DNA of 64,000 nucleotides, taken from assembly GCA_023101725.1 (NCBI GenBank), contig JALJCO010012873.1, forward strand, positions 551,001 through 615,000. Reading direction: 5' to 3'. Of the stretch, positions 27,064 through 38,515 are shown piece by piece. A program made the position numbers and the translations under genes. The notes under the pieces are model-generated. The model saw only the letters and a program-made list of their open reading frames with translations, was not told the DNA's origin and ran no database searches. The stretch is from Atherinomorus stipes (taxonomy: Eukaryota > Chordata > Actinopteri > Atheriniformes > Atherinidae). How positions within the stretch are numbered: position 1 is the stretch's first letter; the number at the start of each line of letters is the position of its first letter.

Positions 27064-27510
27064 TTTATTATTATTTTTGTCTTTTTAGGGAGACCTGTAA
27101 GGACAGCGTTCCAGTTGTGTCTACTGAAGATAAATGTAGAAATCCTGCTGAGTCATCAGTATTTTAATCCTCCACATGTTCTTTACATGATAACAGGGTG
27201 ATTTCACAACTGTCCTAAGGTGAAGCTATAAAATCCAAATCTGGACTACCCCCAGATTTCAAGTGTTGGTTGTTAGTCTTCAACTTGGCTGTTTAAAGCT
27301 GAGTGCTGACTTTTATTGTTTCTTTGTGGACTCCAAAACTATTATTTCAGTTTTGTCTTCATTTAACTTAAGAAATTTCTGGCACACCCAATCTTTAACC
27401 TGATCAATGCATGTGATCAGTGTTTGTATTCGGCTGTAGTCTCCTGGTGAGATGGTTTTGTAGGTTTGTGTGTCATTAACATAGTTATGGTAACATATTT
27501 AGTTATTTTT
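27064..27510 (-). pseudogene. L2-like LINE, middle piece (right of the array)
   Basis: The minus strand of this segment is decayed LINE ORF2. On the plus strand it reads ttttagggagacctgtaagg ... gtgtttgtattcggctgtag ... ctcctggtgagatgg, typical of antisense L2 sequence. It connects the C-terminal piece at 4509-4921 with the RT core at 28340-28630. Confidence 0.65.
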
Positions 27511-28335
27511 AGTCAATTCTTTTTTTTAATTCTCTTTTTATTGATGATTTTCAGTAGATGTACAAATCAGAGAATATACTTAGTCATTTTCAAAGCTTTT
27601 TAGGGAAAGAAAATAGAAAACATATATAGAGGGGAAAAACAAAATAAAAAACATCAAATGAAAAATGAACTATGAAGCAGGGAGATTCCACTTAGAGCAT
27701 CAAATGCACAGAGAAAACTTTCAAATGATTTTTGCACCTTAGACAGGTCAGCATCTAAGAGAACTACATTTAAAACATAAAATCAGGTCTTTTTGCCGAC
27801 ACATATGAGACCCATTTTGACAATTTTTCATTAAACTTATCAGACTGAATTTGCGGAGAGTCACTTTTTCCATCTTGTATATGTTGCAACACATGTCAAA
27901 CAAACTATTTTCATTTGGTGAGCCTTTTTGAAGCTATCTTCTAGTTAAAGCTTTTTTAGCTGCCATCGACAGCACTCTTAGCTGATATTTAACTTGGTTT
28001 GCACATTGAAGTTCTTCTATGCCACAGAGATTCATTGTTTTGAAACTGAAACCAATAGCCATTTTGAAGGCTGATTCCAGATGCTTGTAAATACTTGACC
28101 AGAATGATATGATAGGACAAATTTAAAAAATGTGAGAATGATCAGCTGCATTACCTCCATGACACCTCCAGCAGATCTTTTGATTGGAATACTTGCCCTT
28201 TTGGGCTGGAGTGCAGAAAAACCTTTTTTCCACCTGAAGAGTCTTCAAGAGGGTGAGCTTGTTGTTTTCCACTGTTGTCTGCAGATTAAGTCCCATTCCT
28301 CTCAAGTTATTGATAAATTGTCGTTTTTAATCATT
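27511..28335 (-). mobile_element. 5'-truncated L1/Tx1-like LINE nested in the L2-like copy
   Basis: The minus-strand frame at 28305-28060 reads GLNLQTTVENNKLTLLKTLQ, then QKICWRCHGGNAADHSHIFW. CWRC...H.HIFW is the zinc-knuckle-like block after the RT domain in L1 and Tx1 LINEs. A T-rich stretch at 27519-27540 marks the 3' (A-rich) end. L2 sequence resumes on the other side. No active domain remains. Confidence 0.6.
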
Positions 28336-28339
28336 TCAA

Positions 28340-28630
28340 TGAGTGGAAGCATGTGGGTGTTGAAAAAGCAGTTGCCCCAAAATGGAGCCTTGGGGAACTC
28401 CACAGGTTATTTTAGTTCCTATAGACTTAAAATAGTCTGTATCTTTAACATAGGACTCAAAGCAGTTACCAGAAAGTCTAACCAGTTTTCCAGCCAGTCG
28501 AGTAAGATGTTCTGGTCAACCGTGTCAAATCCAGCTCTGAGATTTAGAAGTTTAAGGGCTGAAATGTTTCCACTATCTGTGCTCAAGTGGATGTCACTGA
28601 AGACCTTCACTAGAGCAGTCTGCTGTGATG
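28340..28630 (-). pseudogene. L2-like LINE reverse transcriptase piece
   Basis: The minus-strand frame reads SALKLLNLRAGFDTVDQNIL followed by LDWLENWLDF, which matches the L2 motif D.SAAFDTVDH.ILL..LE. The next frame gives GVPQGSILG-like residues. It is the upstream part of the same split LINE. Stops and substitutions (F-D-T-V-D-Q) show it is inactive. Confidence 0.7.
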
Positions 28631-29216
28631 TGGCTAAAAACCTGACTAAGAATAAGCATTAACAGCCATTTAACTCAAAGACTGAACGACCCTGACAGGT
28701 CACAATGATCAAGTTCAGCATTAAACTGCTGTTTAATCTTTGAAAGCTTCTGGAACAAACACCCAAACAAAAGGACATAAGATAAGACTCCCTATTGCCT
28801 GGAGCTTGATGTGACTTGAGCATCCATTTGCTCCAGGTGGAGCAGCCAGTAATCGCGCTGGCTCTCTGGGAGGAAAATACAAATGTTCCTTTGACACAAA
28901 AGGATTAGTTTCTGTCATCTGCCAAAGATCTGCTGCCAGCTTTGCCACCTAAAGAAACAAACTGACCTCCATGAATTGAAGCCAGAAGGCCACTTTAGCC
29001 AGAAATCTTTTAGAGAAATGTTTTAAACTGAGCAGCAGATACTGGAAACACTGCAGGAAACCTTGACAATCAAACCTTAACATATACTTTAGGATCAAGT
29101 GCTGCATGAAAAGGATGCTACATTTAGATTGGATGGAGTTCATAATGAGATAGTGTAGAAATAAATCTTAAAATTCATGTATTTCTTATGTATTATTGCT
29201 CTATCATTTTCCAAAG
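28631..29216. other. Non-coding interval upstream of the nucleoside hydrolase exon
   Basis: No repeat family or exon was recognised. It ends in a good 3' splice site (ctctatcattttccaaag, ending 29216). Confidence 0.4.
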
Positions 29217-29418
29217 GACAACCATGACAAAGAGGCTGGTGATCATTGACACAGACTGTGGCATCGATGATGCTCAGGCCATACTAATGGCCGTGGCGGC
29301 TCCTGACCTGGAGATCCTGGGTGTGACCTGCGTGTTTGGGAACGCTGCGGTGGACAACGTTTGTCAGAATGTTTTGAGGGTCCTCTCCGTCTGCGAGCAA
29401 GAGGGGGTGTGTATCTAA
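29217..29418 (+). CDS. Nucleoside hydrolase family (IUNH-like), first coding exon only
   Basis: ATG at 29224 opens MTKRLVIIDTDCGIDDAQAI, then LMAVAAPDLEILGVTCVFGN. The D-T-D-C-G-I-D-D cluster (residues about 9-16) is the Ca2+-binding DxDxGxDD motif of inosine/uridine-preferring nucleoside N-ribohydrolases, and the ILGVT..GN block follows at the spacing usual for the family. These enzymes cleave the N-glycosidic bond of nucleosides; fish carry genes of this family. An acceptor-like ttttccaaag precedes the exon. The frame stays open to TAA at 29416-29418, but the exon probably ends at a donor around 29407-29413 (ggtgtgtatct). The rest of the roughly 300-residue protein, including the later His and Asp ligands, was not found downstream, where LINE sequence begins at 29.9 kb. 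It is either a gene with a long intron or an orphan exon. Confidence 0.75.
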
Positions 29419-29919
29419 GTAAGATGAAGAACAATTTAGCTCTTGAAATGTGAAAAAAAATGGGAGAGGGACTTGATTTAAAAAAAAATCTAATTAATTA
29501 TAGACTTTGCAATGAATTAATCTTGATTAATCACATTACAAAAATCCCTCCCCAAAAGTAACATTTTCTTTATTTGAATGGATTTTAGTGGACAACTAAA
29601 TCAAATAACACACACTGACATTAATCTTGTAAACTCCAGCGGTATTATTGTTTGACTAAATGCATTAAATTGTATTTCAACTTTGAAAAAAAAAAAGTTG
29701 AAAAAGAAATAAAAATTATTCTTGGCCTAAACTGAACAGACCTAAAGATAAAGTATACTATTTAAAGCATTTGTTTTCTAATTAAGAGTTAACAACATGT
29801 TACAGTACTTTTAGCTTTGTAAATGTTTCTGTCCACAGTTTTCATTAAAAGGCTTTAAAATCTGATAATCAGTGACAGTTCTGAGTTTTATTTTCAGTCT
29901 GGTTCATGGAGCTAAATAT
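29419..29919. other. Intron-like AT-rich sequence, nothing recognised
   Basis: It follows the nucleoside hydrolase exon. No second exon or defined repeat is seen. Confidence 0.4.
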
Positions 29920-32745
29920 ATGAAATGAAAATGAAATGAAAAATACTTTATCCCGGAAGGGTAATTCAAAATTTTATTAGCTCTCTCTCTTTTTTAAACA
30001 ATATTACGTAAAAACAACAGCATAACAATAATTAATCAATCAATCTTGTTCTTGTTCTGTACCTCTCCATCCTACAGCGAACCTGATGCAGCCTCCCACT
30101 GAACACACTCTGTTGATTCTTGATTCATCAGCTTGTGAAGCATTCTTTTCTGAACGATCAGCTCCAGAGTTATCACCAGCACAGAACCAGCTTTCTTGAT
30201 CAGCTGTTTAGTTTCTTCAAGTCTCTGGTTCTGATGCTGCTGCCCCAGCAGATGCTGCAAAGCTGATTGCACTTTCCACAACAGACTTGTAGAAGATCTG
30301 CAACATCTTGGTGCAGACGTTGAATGATCTCAGCTTCCTGAAGTAGTAGAGTCTGCTCTGACCTTTCTTGTCAGTGTTGCATTTCCAATCGAGTCTGTTG
30401 TCCAGCTGAACTCCAAGGTGTTTGTAGTTCTCCACCTCCTCTTCCAGGATGTAGACAGGACTATGTTGCTTATTCTTGCTCCTCCTGAAGTCAACAATCA
30501 TCTCTTTAGTCTTGCTGGTATTTAAAATGAGGCGATTGTTACTGCACCATTTCACAAACTGATTGACCAGTTCCCTGTACTCGGCTTCTTGTCCATCACT
30601 GATACACCCCACAACTGCAGAGTCCTCAGAATATTTCTGCAGATGACAGGACTCAGAGTTGTACTGGAAGTCTGAGGTGTACAGTGTGAAGAGGAATGGT
30701 GAGAGTACAGTTCCTTGTGGTGCTCCAGTGCTGCTGACCGCCATCTCAAACACACAACCTTTCAGTCTCACAAACTATGGTGTGTTTGTGAGGTAGTCGT
30801 AAATCCAGGTGGTTGTGGAGGGATCCACCTGGAAGTTATGGAGCTTCTCACATAGCAAAGCAGGCTGAATAGTATTGAAGGCACTTGAAAAATCAAAGAA
30901 CATGACCCTCAACGTGCTGCCTGACTGGTCCAAATGAGAGTGCTCTCTGAAGCAGGAAGATGATGGCGTCTTCAACCCCAAGCCCATTACAATATGCGAA
31001 TTGTAATGGGTCCTGAAAGGTGTTGACTTGCTTGTTGAGGTGAGCCAGTAAGAGTCTCTCCAGGACTTTCATGATGTGAGATGTCAGGGCAACTGGTCTG
31101 TCGTCATTTGGTTCAGCTGGTTGAGGTTTTTTAGGGACAGGAACAAGACAGGATGTTTTCCACAGCACAGGAACTCTGTTCTGTCTCAGGCTGGTGTTAA
31201 AAAGGTGCTGGAGAACCAGACACAGTTGTTCTGAGCAGGTCTTGAGAACTCTGGGACTGACACCATCTGGACCTGCAGCCTTGTTCCGGTTCAGTTTCTC
31301 TAGTTGTTTCTTGACCTGGTCACAGGAGACAGTCAGGCTGGAGGTGGAGGCAAAAGAGGTCTCAGGATGTCCTGATATGGAGGGAGATGAGGCTGTGTTC
31401 AGGTCCATGACCAAGCTGCAGGGTGACAGAGTGGAGGTGGGACAGGAAAGCTGTGGACTCATGGAGGGTGTGTGGTGTGTTGGGTTGTCGGTAGGGGGGA
31501 ACTGAACCTATTGAAGAACATGTTCAGTTTGTTAGCTCTGTCCAGACCTCCATCAGTCTGATCCCCCTTTAACTTAAAGCCCGTGATCTTCTTCATTCCC
31601 AACCACAAATCCCTCACGTTGTTCTGCTGGAGCTGGCTCTCCAACTTCTTCCTGTAGTCCTCCTTGCACTTCTTAGTCTGTGTTTTCAGTTGTTTTTGTG
31701 TGGTCTTCAGTAACTCCCTGTCTCCATCCCTGAAAGCTTTCTTTTTGATGTTCAGCAGCTTTTTCAGGTCACTGGTGATCCAGGGTTTGTTATTGGGGAA
31801 GCACCTCACTGTTCTTGTTGGAACGATGTTGTCCACACAGAAGTTTATGTAATCTGTCACACACTCAGTCATGGCGTTGATGTCATCTCCATGAGGTTCA
31901 CAGAGGACATTCCAGTCTGTGGCCTCAAAGCACCCTCTCAGAGCATCTTCAGCCTCAGTTGACCAGGTTTTTTATAGTCCTTCTCATGATGGGCTGCTGC
32001 TGAACAATGGGCTTGTAGGTGAGAAGAACCAGATTATGATCTGATCTGCCTACAAGAGGCAGGGCAGAGGAGCTGTATGCATTCTTAGTATTTGCATAAA
32101 ATAAGTCCAACATCTTATTTTTTCTGGTGGAGCAGCTGACAAACTGCTGGAAAGTTGGTAATGTAGCAGAGAGGGAGACGTTGTCGAAGTCTCCAGAGAT
32201 CGCCATGAATGAGTTTGGATGCTGTGTTTGTAGTTTAGCCATGACGGAGCTGATGACATCACAGGCTGTCTCTGGTGCGGTACCTGGTATTATATAAACC
32301 GCTACCAGAATAACACAGGCAAACTCTCTGGGCAAATAATAGATGGACGGAAACAAACAGTTCAATTTCTCTTGTGCAGATCTTCTCCTTGACAGTGACA
32401 AGTCTTGGATGGCACCAACGCTGATTGACCAGCACTGCAATTCCACCTCCCTTTAGCTTCCCGCTGAGCTGTTTATTTCAGTCTGCACGGACCGTCTTGA
32501 AGCCGTGTACAGACGCATTACAGTCTGGGATGTGTTCATGCAGCCATGTCTCGGTGAAGCACATAATACTGCATTCTCTGCACTCTTTCTGAGACCTTGT
32601 TAGCACTTCAAGTTCGTCCATCTTGTTAGCTAGCGATCTCACGTTACCCATCACAACAGTTGGAAGAAACTGTTTAAATCTCAACTGTTTTTTTCTCTGC
32701 CTTACCCCTGCCCTGCATGATGACAGCAGCCACGACTTCACACAA
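29920..32745 (-). pseudogene. CR1/Rex-like non-LTR retrotransposon with endonuclease and reverse transcriptase, degraded
   Basis: Read on the minus strand, the domain order is complete. The APE-type endonuclease (32741 to about 32040) shows NVRSLANKMDELE, CFTETWLHE, ISGDFDN and GRSDHNLVLL. The linker follows (31872-31459). The reverse transcriptase (31462 to about 30220) shows GPDGVSPRVLK, VPVPKKPQPAEPNDDRPVAL, FFDFSSAFNTIQPALL, GAPQGTVLSPFLFTLYTSDF and KYSEDSAVVG. The catalytic DD pair reads E-D in this copy, which would abolish polymerisation. Frameshifts near 30.9, 31.5, 32.0 and 32.5 kb and in-frame stops confirm a dead copy. The 3' end (29920-29950) is a short gaaatgaaa-type tandem run, as fish elements of this group end in simple repeats rather than poly(A). 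Family placement (jockey superfamily) is from motifs only. Confidence 0.8.
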
Positions 32746-33475
32746 CACAGTTAAACTATCTCCATGCACGCAAGGACAAAAATATAAAACTCTTTTCTTC
32801 TACTTTAACACTGATAGATGAAAACAGTAACTCAGGACTGAGGCAAGAGTTGATGACATAATTTTATTTTATTCATTTATTCTATTTTATTTTTGCTCTC
32901 TGACCGTATCAAATGTTTACAGCAGGGATCGATGCGGTCCCATTTAGTATAACAGTCTGTGCTCATGGCTGTCGTGTCAACATGACTCGGCGTTTTATGA
33001 CACTTCGGTTTTTCCGGCCCTATTAATGTCTATCATCGATGGATGTTGAAAAGTCCTGGAGATGGATGTTGGACTGCTTTAGAGCAAAAGAAAAACAGTC
33101 TGGCGTGCTGCAGTGACTTGACTTTCCAGCTTGAGACGTTGTCGGAAGCAAAGATCCTCGACCGTTGCGTATTTCAAAAATTGTCAAAAAACAAGGAAGT
33201 GTGAAAAAGGTCTATTGAAGCAGTGTGGGATCATCTGGACAGAAAATGGGGGAAAAGAAACAAACAAACATAAATATCCAAAGAAGAACCTCCATAAGTC
33301 TGAGGAACTGTTCCTGAAGACTAATAATAAGACTTCTCAAACCAAATTTAGCCTTTTAAGCTCATTCAAATTGAATAAAGTTACAGATTTTTTTTGCCTT
33401 ATTGTAAATGTATTCGTTTTTTGCACATGCTTCAATAAACTGCTGCGCTCATTTTTCATTTTCTTGACACACATA
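32746..33475. other. Possible LINE 5' region and unassigned sequence
   Basis: The first part may be the 5' untranslated region of the minus-strand LINE. The open plus-strand frame at 33131-33496 has no recognisable domain and lysine-rich, AT-driven composition; I do not call it a gene. Confidence 0.35.
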
Positions 33476-33816
33476 CACTACTGGTCAAAATTTTGAGAAC
33501 ACCCCTAAATTTTATTTTGTTGTTGGAATTGTAGCAGGGGACTTGAATACTGGTTGCCTGGACCAAAGCCCACTTCAACCACTGGCTAGGTGTCCCTGCA
33601 CTGAAAAATAAAGTACATTTCAGAATGTAAAAAGGCCTTTTTCATGCAGAAAAAAAGAGTCAACAACTTCAATCTGTTCTGCACGACAGTTGTTGATTAA
33701 GTCTTGAAAAGTGATGCTACCATTTCCCAGAGCTCTCCCAACTTTCCTTGGTTTACTTACAACCCCATCTATCTTTCCATAAAGAACTGGAAACACAAGT
33801 TTTGACCAGTAGTGTG
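33476..33816. mobile_element. Tc1/mariner MITE
   Basis: The ends CACTACTGGTCAAAATTTTG and, inverted, CACACTACTGGTCAAAACTT are complementary, and TA flanks both sides (33474-33475, 33817-33818). The 341-bp interior has no transposase. Confidence 0.8.
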
Positions 33817-34685
33817 TAAATGATTTAGTTTTCCCGTTTCCCGTTAAAGTAAAAGTATGAGCCAGAAAAATGATGAGGAGAGAGAGGTATGTTAGATTTC
33901 AGTGTTGTCCAGCAGAGAGCAGCATAGACCAGATAACAGTCCATCTGGACTATGAAACTGGAACCAGAGAGTCCATGCTGACCAGTTCTAGGACATCTTT
34001 TCTCAGGCGGATCTACAGATGAAAGATATTTGTAATTGGAAAAAGAAAATTGATTCTGGATGGGTTTTTTTCTGACTAAAGTGGTGGAATACAGGAATCC
34101 TAGGAGGAAATCTATGTTATGCATCATCACAGCAAGTTCTGCCTACAGAGGGCTGTTAGTATCAAAGGACACCCTATGGAAGAAGAATGAGGCCAAACAC
34201 TGGGGGCATATTAACATACAAGACTTTAAAAGGTTAACTTAAAAATAGAGGTCAGAGATTCCTCTTTCTCTTTAGAAACATCTAGCTACATAAGCTAGCT
34301 CTGGAAGCCACGCTTCCAATAAAATGAATTTCATTGGATAGGGCTGCGAACGGCGTGCTGATTGATTGAATGATTCTTATGTCCATCAAACTCGACTGCA
34401 GCTTGTCGCGCACACACTGTCCTCGCGTGCGCGTGCTCGCAACTGGCCATGAGCTTCTCACAGTGCAAACGGCCATCGCTGCTCGGATATAGATCAAGTC
34501 ATGGAGGTGTTGGTATTTGCAGTGAGGATGTTTTACACCACAGAAGAAGTTGGAGGTGAGACAACTGTCACTTTGAGGAAACATGGTTCCTCCGTTGTTT
34601 ACTGGGAAGCTAACAAGCTAGCCACTCAGCTGTATGTTCGGTTATGTTCGCTGGCAACCATCCGTGCACGCGTTCGTGTGCCCTG
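33817..34685. other. Unassigned sequence between two DNA transposons
   Basis: It contains a GC-richer, CpG-containing stretch at about 34380-34480 (gcgcacacactg...cgcgtgcgcgtg). No exon, promoter element or repeat family could be supported. Confidence 0.35.
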
Positions 34686-36022
34686 GGGCCTGTACGACGA
34701 AGCTGGATTAACATACCCGGGATTTCTCTCCGTTACCTGGGTTGACTTAACCAGACATCCGCGGTCTTGATAAACGGTACTACGAAGCTGGTTATCAACT
34801 CTGTAACTCAACCCAGGGTTTTCCAATCTTAATCAGTGCGTGCCCAGATAAAAGGGGTGGCGTTTGAAGCGTCTGACCAATTGCAGACACGGAGAAACAG
34901 AGAGCAACATATTTCACAATGGAGGAGCAGACGATCATATTTCAGAAGTATGAGGAATTCAAGAACATCATCCAGGCCAGAAGCAACACAGTCGCCGCAG
35001 CAACAGCAGGAAGGAATGCTGGGAGATAATTGCTGACTCTGTTAATGCACAAGTCCGTGTGATTGTACAATCAAGGAACAATATCAGACTCTGATCATTT
35101 AGTGTTACTCCATCACACTACAGCGCTTCCTCTGCGTATTTCCTTCCCATACTGTCCATATACAGTAGATATTTTCAGGTTCATGCTGTGCACGTGTTAT
35201 AACTTTTCACCGTGACGCATGGGTGGGTGTGTGCTCCATAAATTCATGTTTTCTGCACGTGTGACCTCGAGTCTTAACCATATTATTTCAGATGCAACCC
35301 CAGTGGCGCAAAATGATAATGAGAACATAGAGAACAAATACGAGAACATAATCAGCGTCGCCAACGGTGTACATGAAACTACCATTAAATGAATGAATGA
35401 ATGAATGACATTTTACTGAGTGGGATTTGAACACCGTGAACATAATTCGGCTACAAAAATTAAGCTATTCAGCTACATCAGTACAGCACTAGTATTTGTT
35501 TTCACTCGAGGTGAGGCGTTGGTTTATATCAAAATTAATTTAATGAGTCTATTACCCTTAATAAAACCTCAGTGCGATGCAGAGCATCTGTGGTGTAGTC
35601 GTGCTTCTGTGATGCGTTACATTTGTGATGTACGGCTCCAACAACTGAAAGATGTAACGGACTCCAGCAGAAGAAAACCTCTATCTTACATATAACGTGT
35701 CATCTGGCAGATCAAAAGGGTTGCACCATCTCTGAATATTCTCTCTTCTCAGAGTTCCTCTCATGATCTGCGCACCAACATCGACAAGTAAAAGTGGGCA
35801 GGCCATTTTCCAAGAGCGCTAATTGGTCAGGGGGTGGTGCTTTTATACTCTGTGATCTCTTACCCAGAACTTAACCTGGTCCGGTCCAGGTTAGGCGTTC
35901 AGCATAAGTTACCGGGGAGATAGAACCCGATCAGAAGTAAACCAGTGTCATAGGACGAAAAACCCAGGGTTAACCCTGAAGTTACCTCGATAAGAGAAAA
36001 TCCGGCTTCGTCGTACAGGCCC
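34686..36022 (+). mobile_element. PIF-Harbinger-type element, non-autonomous
   Basis: The terminal inverted repeats start GGGCCTGTACGACGAAGC at both ends, and ctg (34683-34685, 36023-36025) is a 3-bp target-site duplication. 3-bp duplications such as CWG or TWA are the hallmark of PIF-Harbinger. Subterminal acccagggtt words are inverted at both ends. The 1.34-kb interior holds a broken Myb/SANT frame but no DDE transposase. Confidence 0.85.
34919..35029 (+). pseudogene. Myb/SANT-like DNA-binding protein fragment of the Harbinger element
   Basis: ATG at 34919 begins MEEQTIIFQKYEEFKNIIQA, followed by RSNTVAAAT, and stops after 36 codons at TAA 35027-35029. One base out of frame the reading continues as KECWEIIADSVNA, restoring the W..IA..VNA helix typical of Harbinger Myb-like proteins, so the stop results from a single-base indel. 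In autonomous Harbingers this second protein binds the transposon ends and escorts the transposase. Confidence 0.65.
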
Positions 36023-36830
36023 CTGGAGTCGTGGTTTCAGGGGGGGGGGGGTGTATATTTTTTCAAATGTAGCTTGTTCGAACCGTTTTTTCCAAGATCC
36101 CCTACCCTGACTTTAAATAACATCTAAATGGAGTTATAAAAAAAAAAAAATTCGCCCCCCTCACAGTTGACATTGGCTGAGCAGCTAATGGCAGCCAAAA
36201 GACATAGGTCATTGGTCTGGTGGGCGTGTCGTAGAGTGACGTCACTCAACGACATGCCTCTGTCTTGCGAGCCGCAGATAGACCCTACTCGACCTGTGCG
36301 TTGTGGGTTTCAAACATGGAAAACAAAAATACCCAAGGAGAACTGTGCCAAAATGCATATTCTGAAACTGTAATTGTGACCAATTTGAAACTTGAAAAAT
36401 ATCAGTGAAAATATCAATGGGTATGCAGATGAGAAAAAAAAAAAAAAAAAAAAAAACTTTCAGGCAATCAAATCTTTTTTGAAGATTCAAAAACCGTTTT
36501 CAGTCTTACAAAAATATTTTCAAAGACTCAAATACAGTTTAAGCGTTTGAAATCTGTCTTTCAAGTTGGGAGTTTACAGGGTTTCAAACATGGAACAAAA
36601 TGACCAGGGAGAACAGTGCCAAAATAAATTTTCCGAAACTACTTGTGACCCATTTTAACCTCTGAAAATATATTGATGAAACACTGTAAAATTATAATTG
36701 GAAAACATTTTCAGCCTTTTTAATTTTCAGATATTCAAAGCTCTGAGATTCAAGCCAATTTTTCAGTCTTACAAAAATATTTTCAGAGATTCAAACCCTT
36801 TATTTGAAGTTATGAGTATTGGCAGTATCC
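36023..36830. repeat. Degenerate tandem duplication of about 270 bp
   Basis: A segment starting tttcaaacatggaaaacaaa (about 36308) recurs at about 36582 as tttcaaacatggaacaaaat. Matching follow-up words occur in both (gagaactgtgccaaaat / gagaacagtgccaaaat; gaaactg..attgtgacc / gaaact..acttgtgacc; cttacaaaaatattttcaaa / cttacaaaaatattttcaga). The preceding 250 bp contain a G(11) run and are unassigned. Confidence 0.6.
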
Positions 36831-37235
36831 TAATCTCATAGCACTCACGCCTCATCAACAGCCTTTCCTACATGGCCAATCTCAGTGATAAAAAATCCCT
36901 CAAAACATTCCTGAATCCAGAAAGTGATCCGGCTCACCACCAAAATTTAATGGATGTCCTTGGGCTGAAGCACACGGCTGATGAAAGTTTCAGGTCAATC
37001 CGTTCAAAACCTTTTCCCTAAAGTTGCTGACAGACGGGTGGACAGATGGACGGACAAACCAACGCTACCGAAAACATTACCTCCTCGGCGGAGGCAAAAG
37101 CACTCAGTGCAGACCACCGCCAAGCAGCTCAACTCCCTTATTTTTGTGTGTTCTGGATCCTAGTATCTGGAATTTTCTCTGGATCAACTTTGCAAATGTC
37201 ACACTCAGTGCGAGGCTCTTGAAATACCAGTTTTA
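36831..37235 (+). repeat. Interspersed repeat copy 1 (unnamed fish family)
   Basis: Its words cacacggctgatgaaagttt, gacagatggacggacaaacc and cctcggcggaggcaaaagca recur elsewhere in the window: inverted at about 40205-40395 and, for the 3' half, direct at about 42015-42220. No ORF and no clear terminal repeats are seen, so the class is unknown. Confidence 0.65.
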
Positions 37236-37799
37236 AGAATCGTTTCTACTGTTAAGAATGACAAATATCCCATATACCATTAAAAGTGATTTAATAATAA
37301 TAATGATCCAAACCCCAGACTGAGATGCCTGAAATAGAGAGCTGAAGGAAGGGGGTCTGAAATCACAATGAAGAGGCGGAATATGTCCTGAAACTTATGG
37401 GCTGGCCAAAGTCATTCAAGTCCCACAAGAGGGGGAGAAAGGGGCCCTTGGTCCTCCCAGTCCTTTGAGCCGGTCCTGCAGGTCCACACTGGCCTCCTTG
37501 GGTGCTGCTGTGGGAAACAGAACACTCGCTTAGCAGCAGCAGATCACAGGCAGTACAGATCACACGCGCAAGGGTAGAATGATGCTTGGTTCACTTTCCT
37601 CTACTTATCACTCTGTAGGTGTTGAACCAAGTCTTTTCCGAGCCTCCTGGCTTGTCCTTCCCATGTTGGTCCGGCGGCAACCTTACACACCGTCCACGCT
37701 TCTTCCAATGTTGTGAGGAAGGAGACTCTGCCACTTCACCCGCTGTCTCTGTCTCTGCTACATTCTTGCTGTCCTCTCTCCGACCGACCCTGCATGCTT
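37236..37799. other. Unassigned sequence
   Basis: No supported exon or repeat. The open frames are short and unconserved in type. Confidence 0.35.
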
Positions 37800-38262
37800 T
37801 CCTTTGTGTGGCAGTTGACGGTCATGTCACTATGCCTCCGAGTGTTCATGTTCCCTGGCTACTTGGCCAAGGGGATGTCCCTTTGGCTGACAGGTTAGCG
37901 TGCATGGCTCTCACCCGGGAGTCTGCGCAGGCCCTCCTTCGTCCTGCCACATGTGCACAATAAGTAGTCCAGCACCTGTCCTCTGCGCCAAGCGTGCACT
38001 GTGGGTGTGACCTGTCAATCAGTCCCAGGTGTTCCTTGTTCCACTTAACTCCCGTCCTTGACATGGTATAAAAAAAAAACACTATCCATGTGTGGCAGGG
38101 TACGAAACAGAGGGCCCAGGCAGGTTTTAAACCCCAGACTCCCGGGTGAAAGCCATGCACGCTGACCATTCAGCCAAAGGGACATCGCTGTAGCCAAGTA
38201 GCCAGGACGCATGATCAGTCGGAGGCATAGTGACAGGAACGTCAACTGCCATATATGCTAGA
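37800..38262. repeat. Inverted pair of tRNA-like (SINE-like) segments
   Basis: The left arm (about 37810-37925, plus) and right arm (about 38130-38255, minus) share gtcactatgcctccga, ctggctacttggc, gatgtccctttggctga, gcgtgcatggct and cacccgggagtctg. On the minus strand the right copy reads TGGCTGAATGG (fits a pol III A box) followed about 45 bp later by GGTTTAAAACC (degenerate B box), which suggests a tRNA-derived SINE head. Intervening sequence is unassigned. No poly(A) or target duplication could be defined. Confidence 0.45.
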
Positions 38263-38280
38263 TAAAACCAATAAAAGTAG

Positions 38281-38512
38281 GGGATTATCACGCTTCCGTG
38301 TTCCGGTTTCCGGAACTTGAAACATTTAGCCACTTCTCTTCCAAGGCCAGTTCAACAATAGCTGAATTCCATGTCCCTGCTCTGTTCCACTTCGTAAATT
38401 GAATAAACGCCAACCCTACTTAAATTTTCATGAATTCCCGACTGAAGTGATACTAAGGAAGAAGTGGATCAAAGCGATTTGCCGGAGTGAAGGGCCGAAC
38501 TTTATAATAAAC
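38281..38512. mobile_element. Partial copy of the GGGGATTATCAC foldback family
   Basis: It starts aggggattatcacgcttccg and runs as the left arm of the foldback element at 39023-40110, including aaggaagaagtggatcaaag and gaactttataataaacaac. It is cut off where the Harbinger MITE begins at 38516, and its remainder was not found on the other side. Confidence 0.7.
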
Positions 38513-38515
38513 AAC

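Noticed and set aside
29416..29418. TAA as the true stop of the nucleoside hydrolase protein
   Set aside because: The family is about 300 residues long. A donor-like site lies a few bases before the TAA, so the stop is most likely intronic.
33131..33496. 121-codon plus-strand frame
   Set aside because: Lysine-rich, AT-driven composition, no domain, no splice or start context; not supported as a gene.
38110..38190. A functional tRNA gene on the minus strand
   Set aside because: The A-box and B-box words are degenerate, and no cloverleaf with paired acceptor stem can be drawn; it fits a SINE-like head better.
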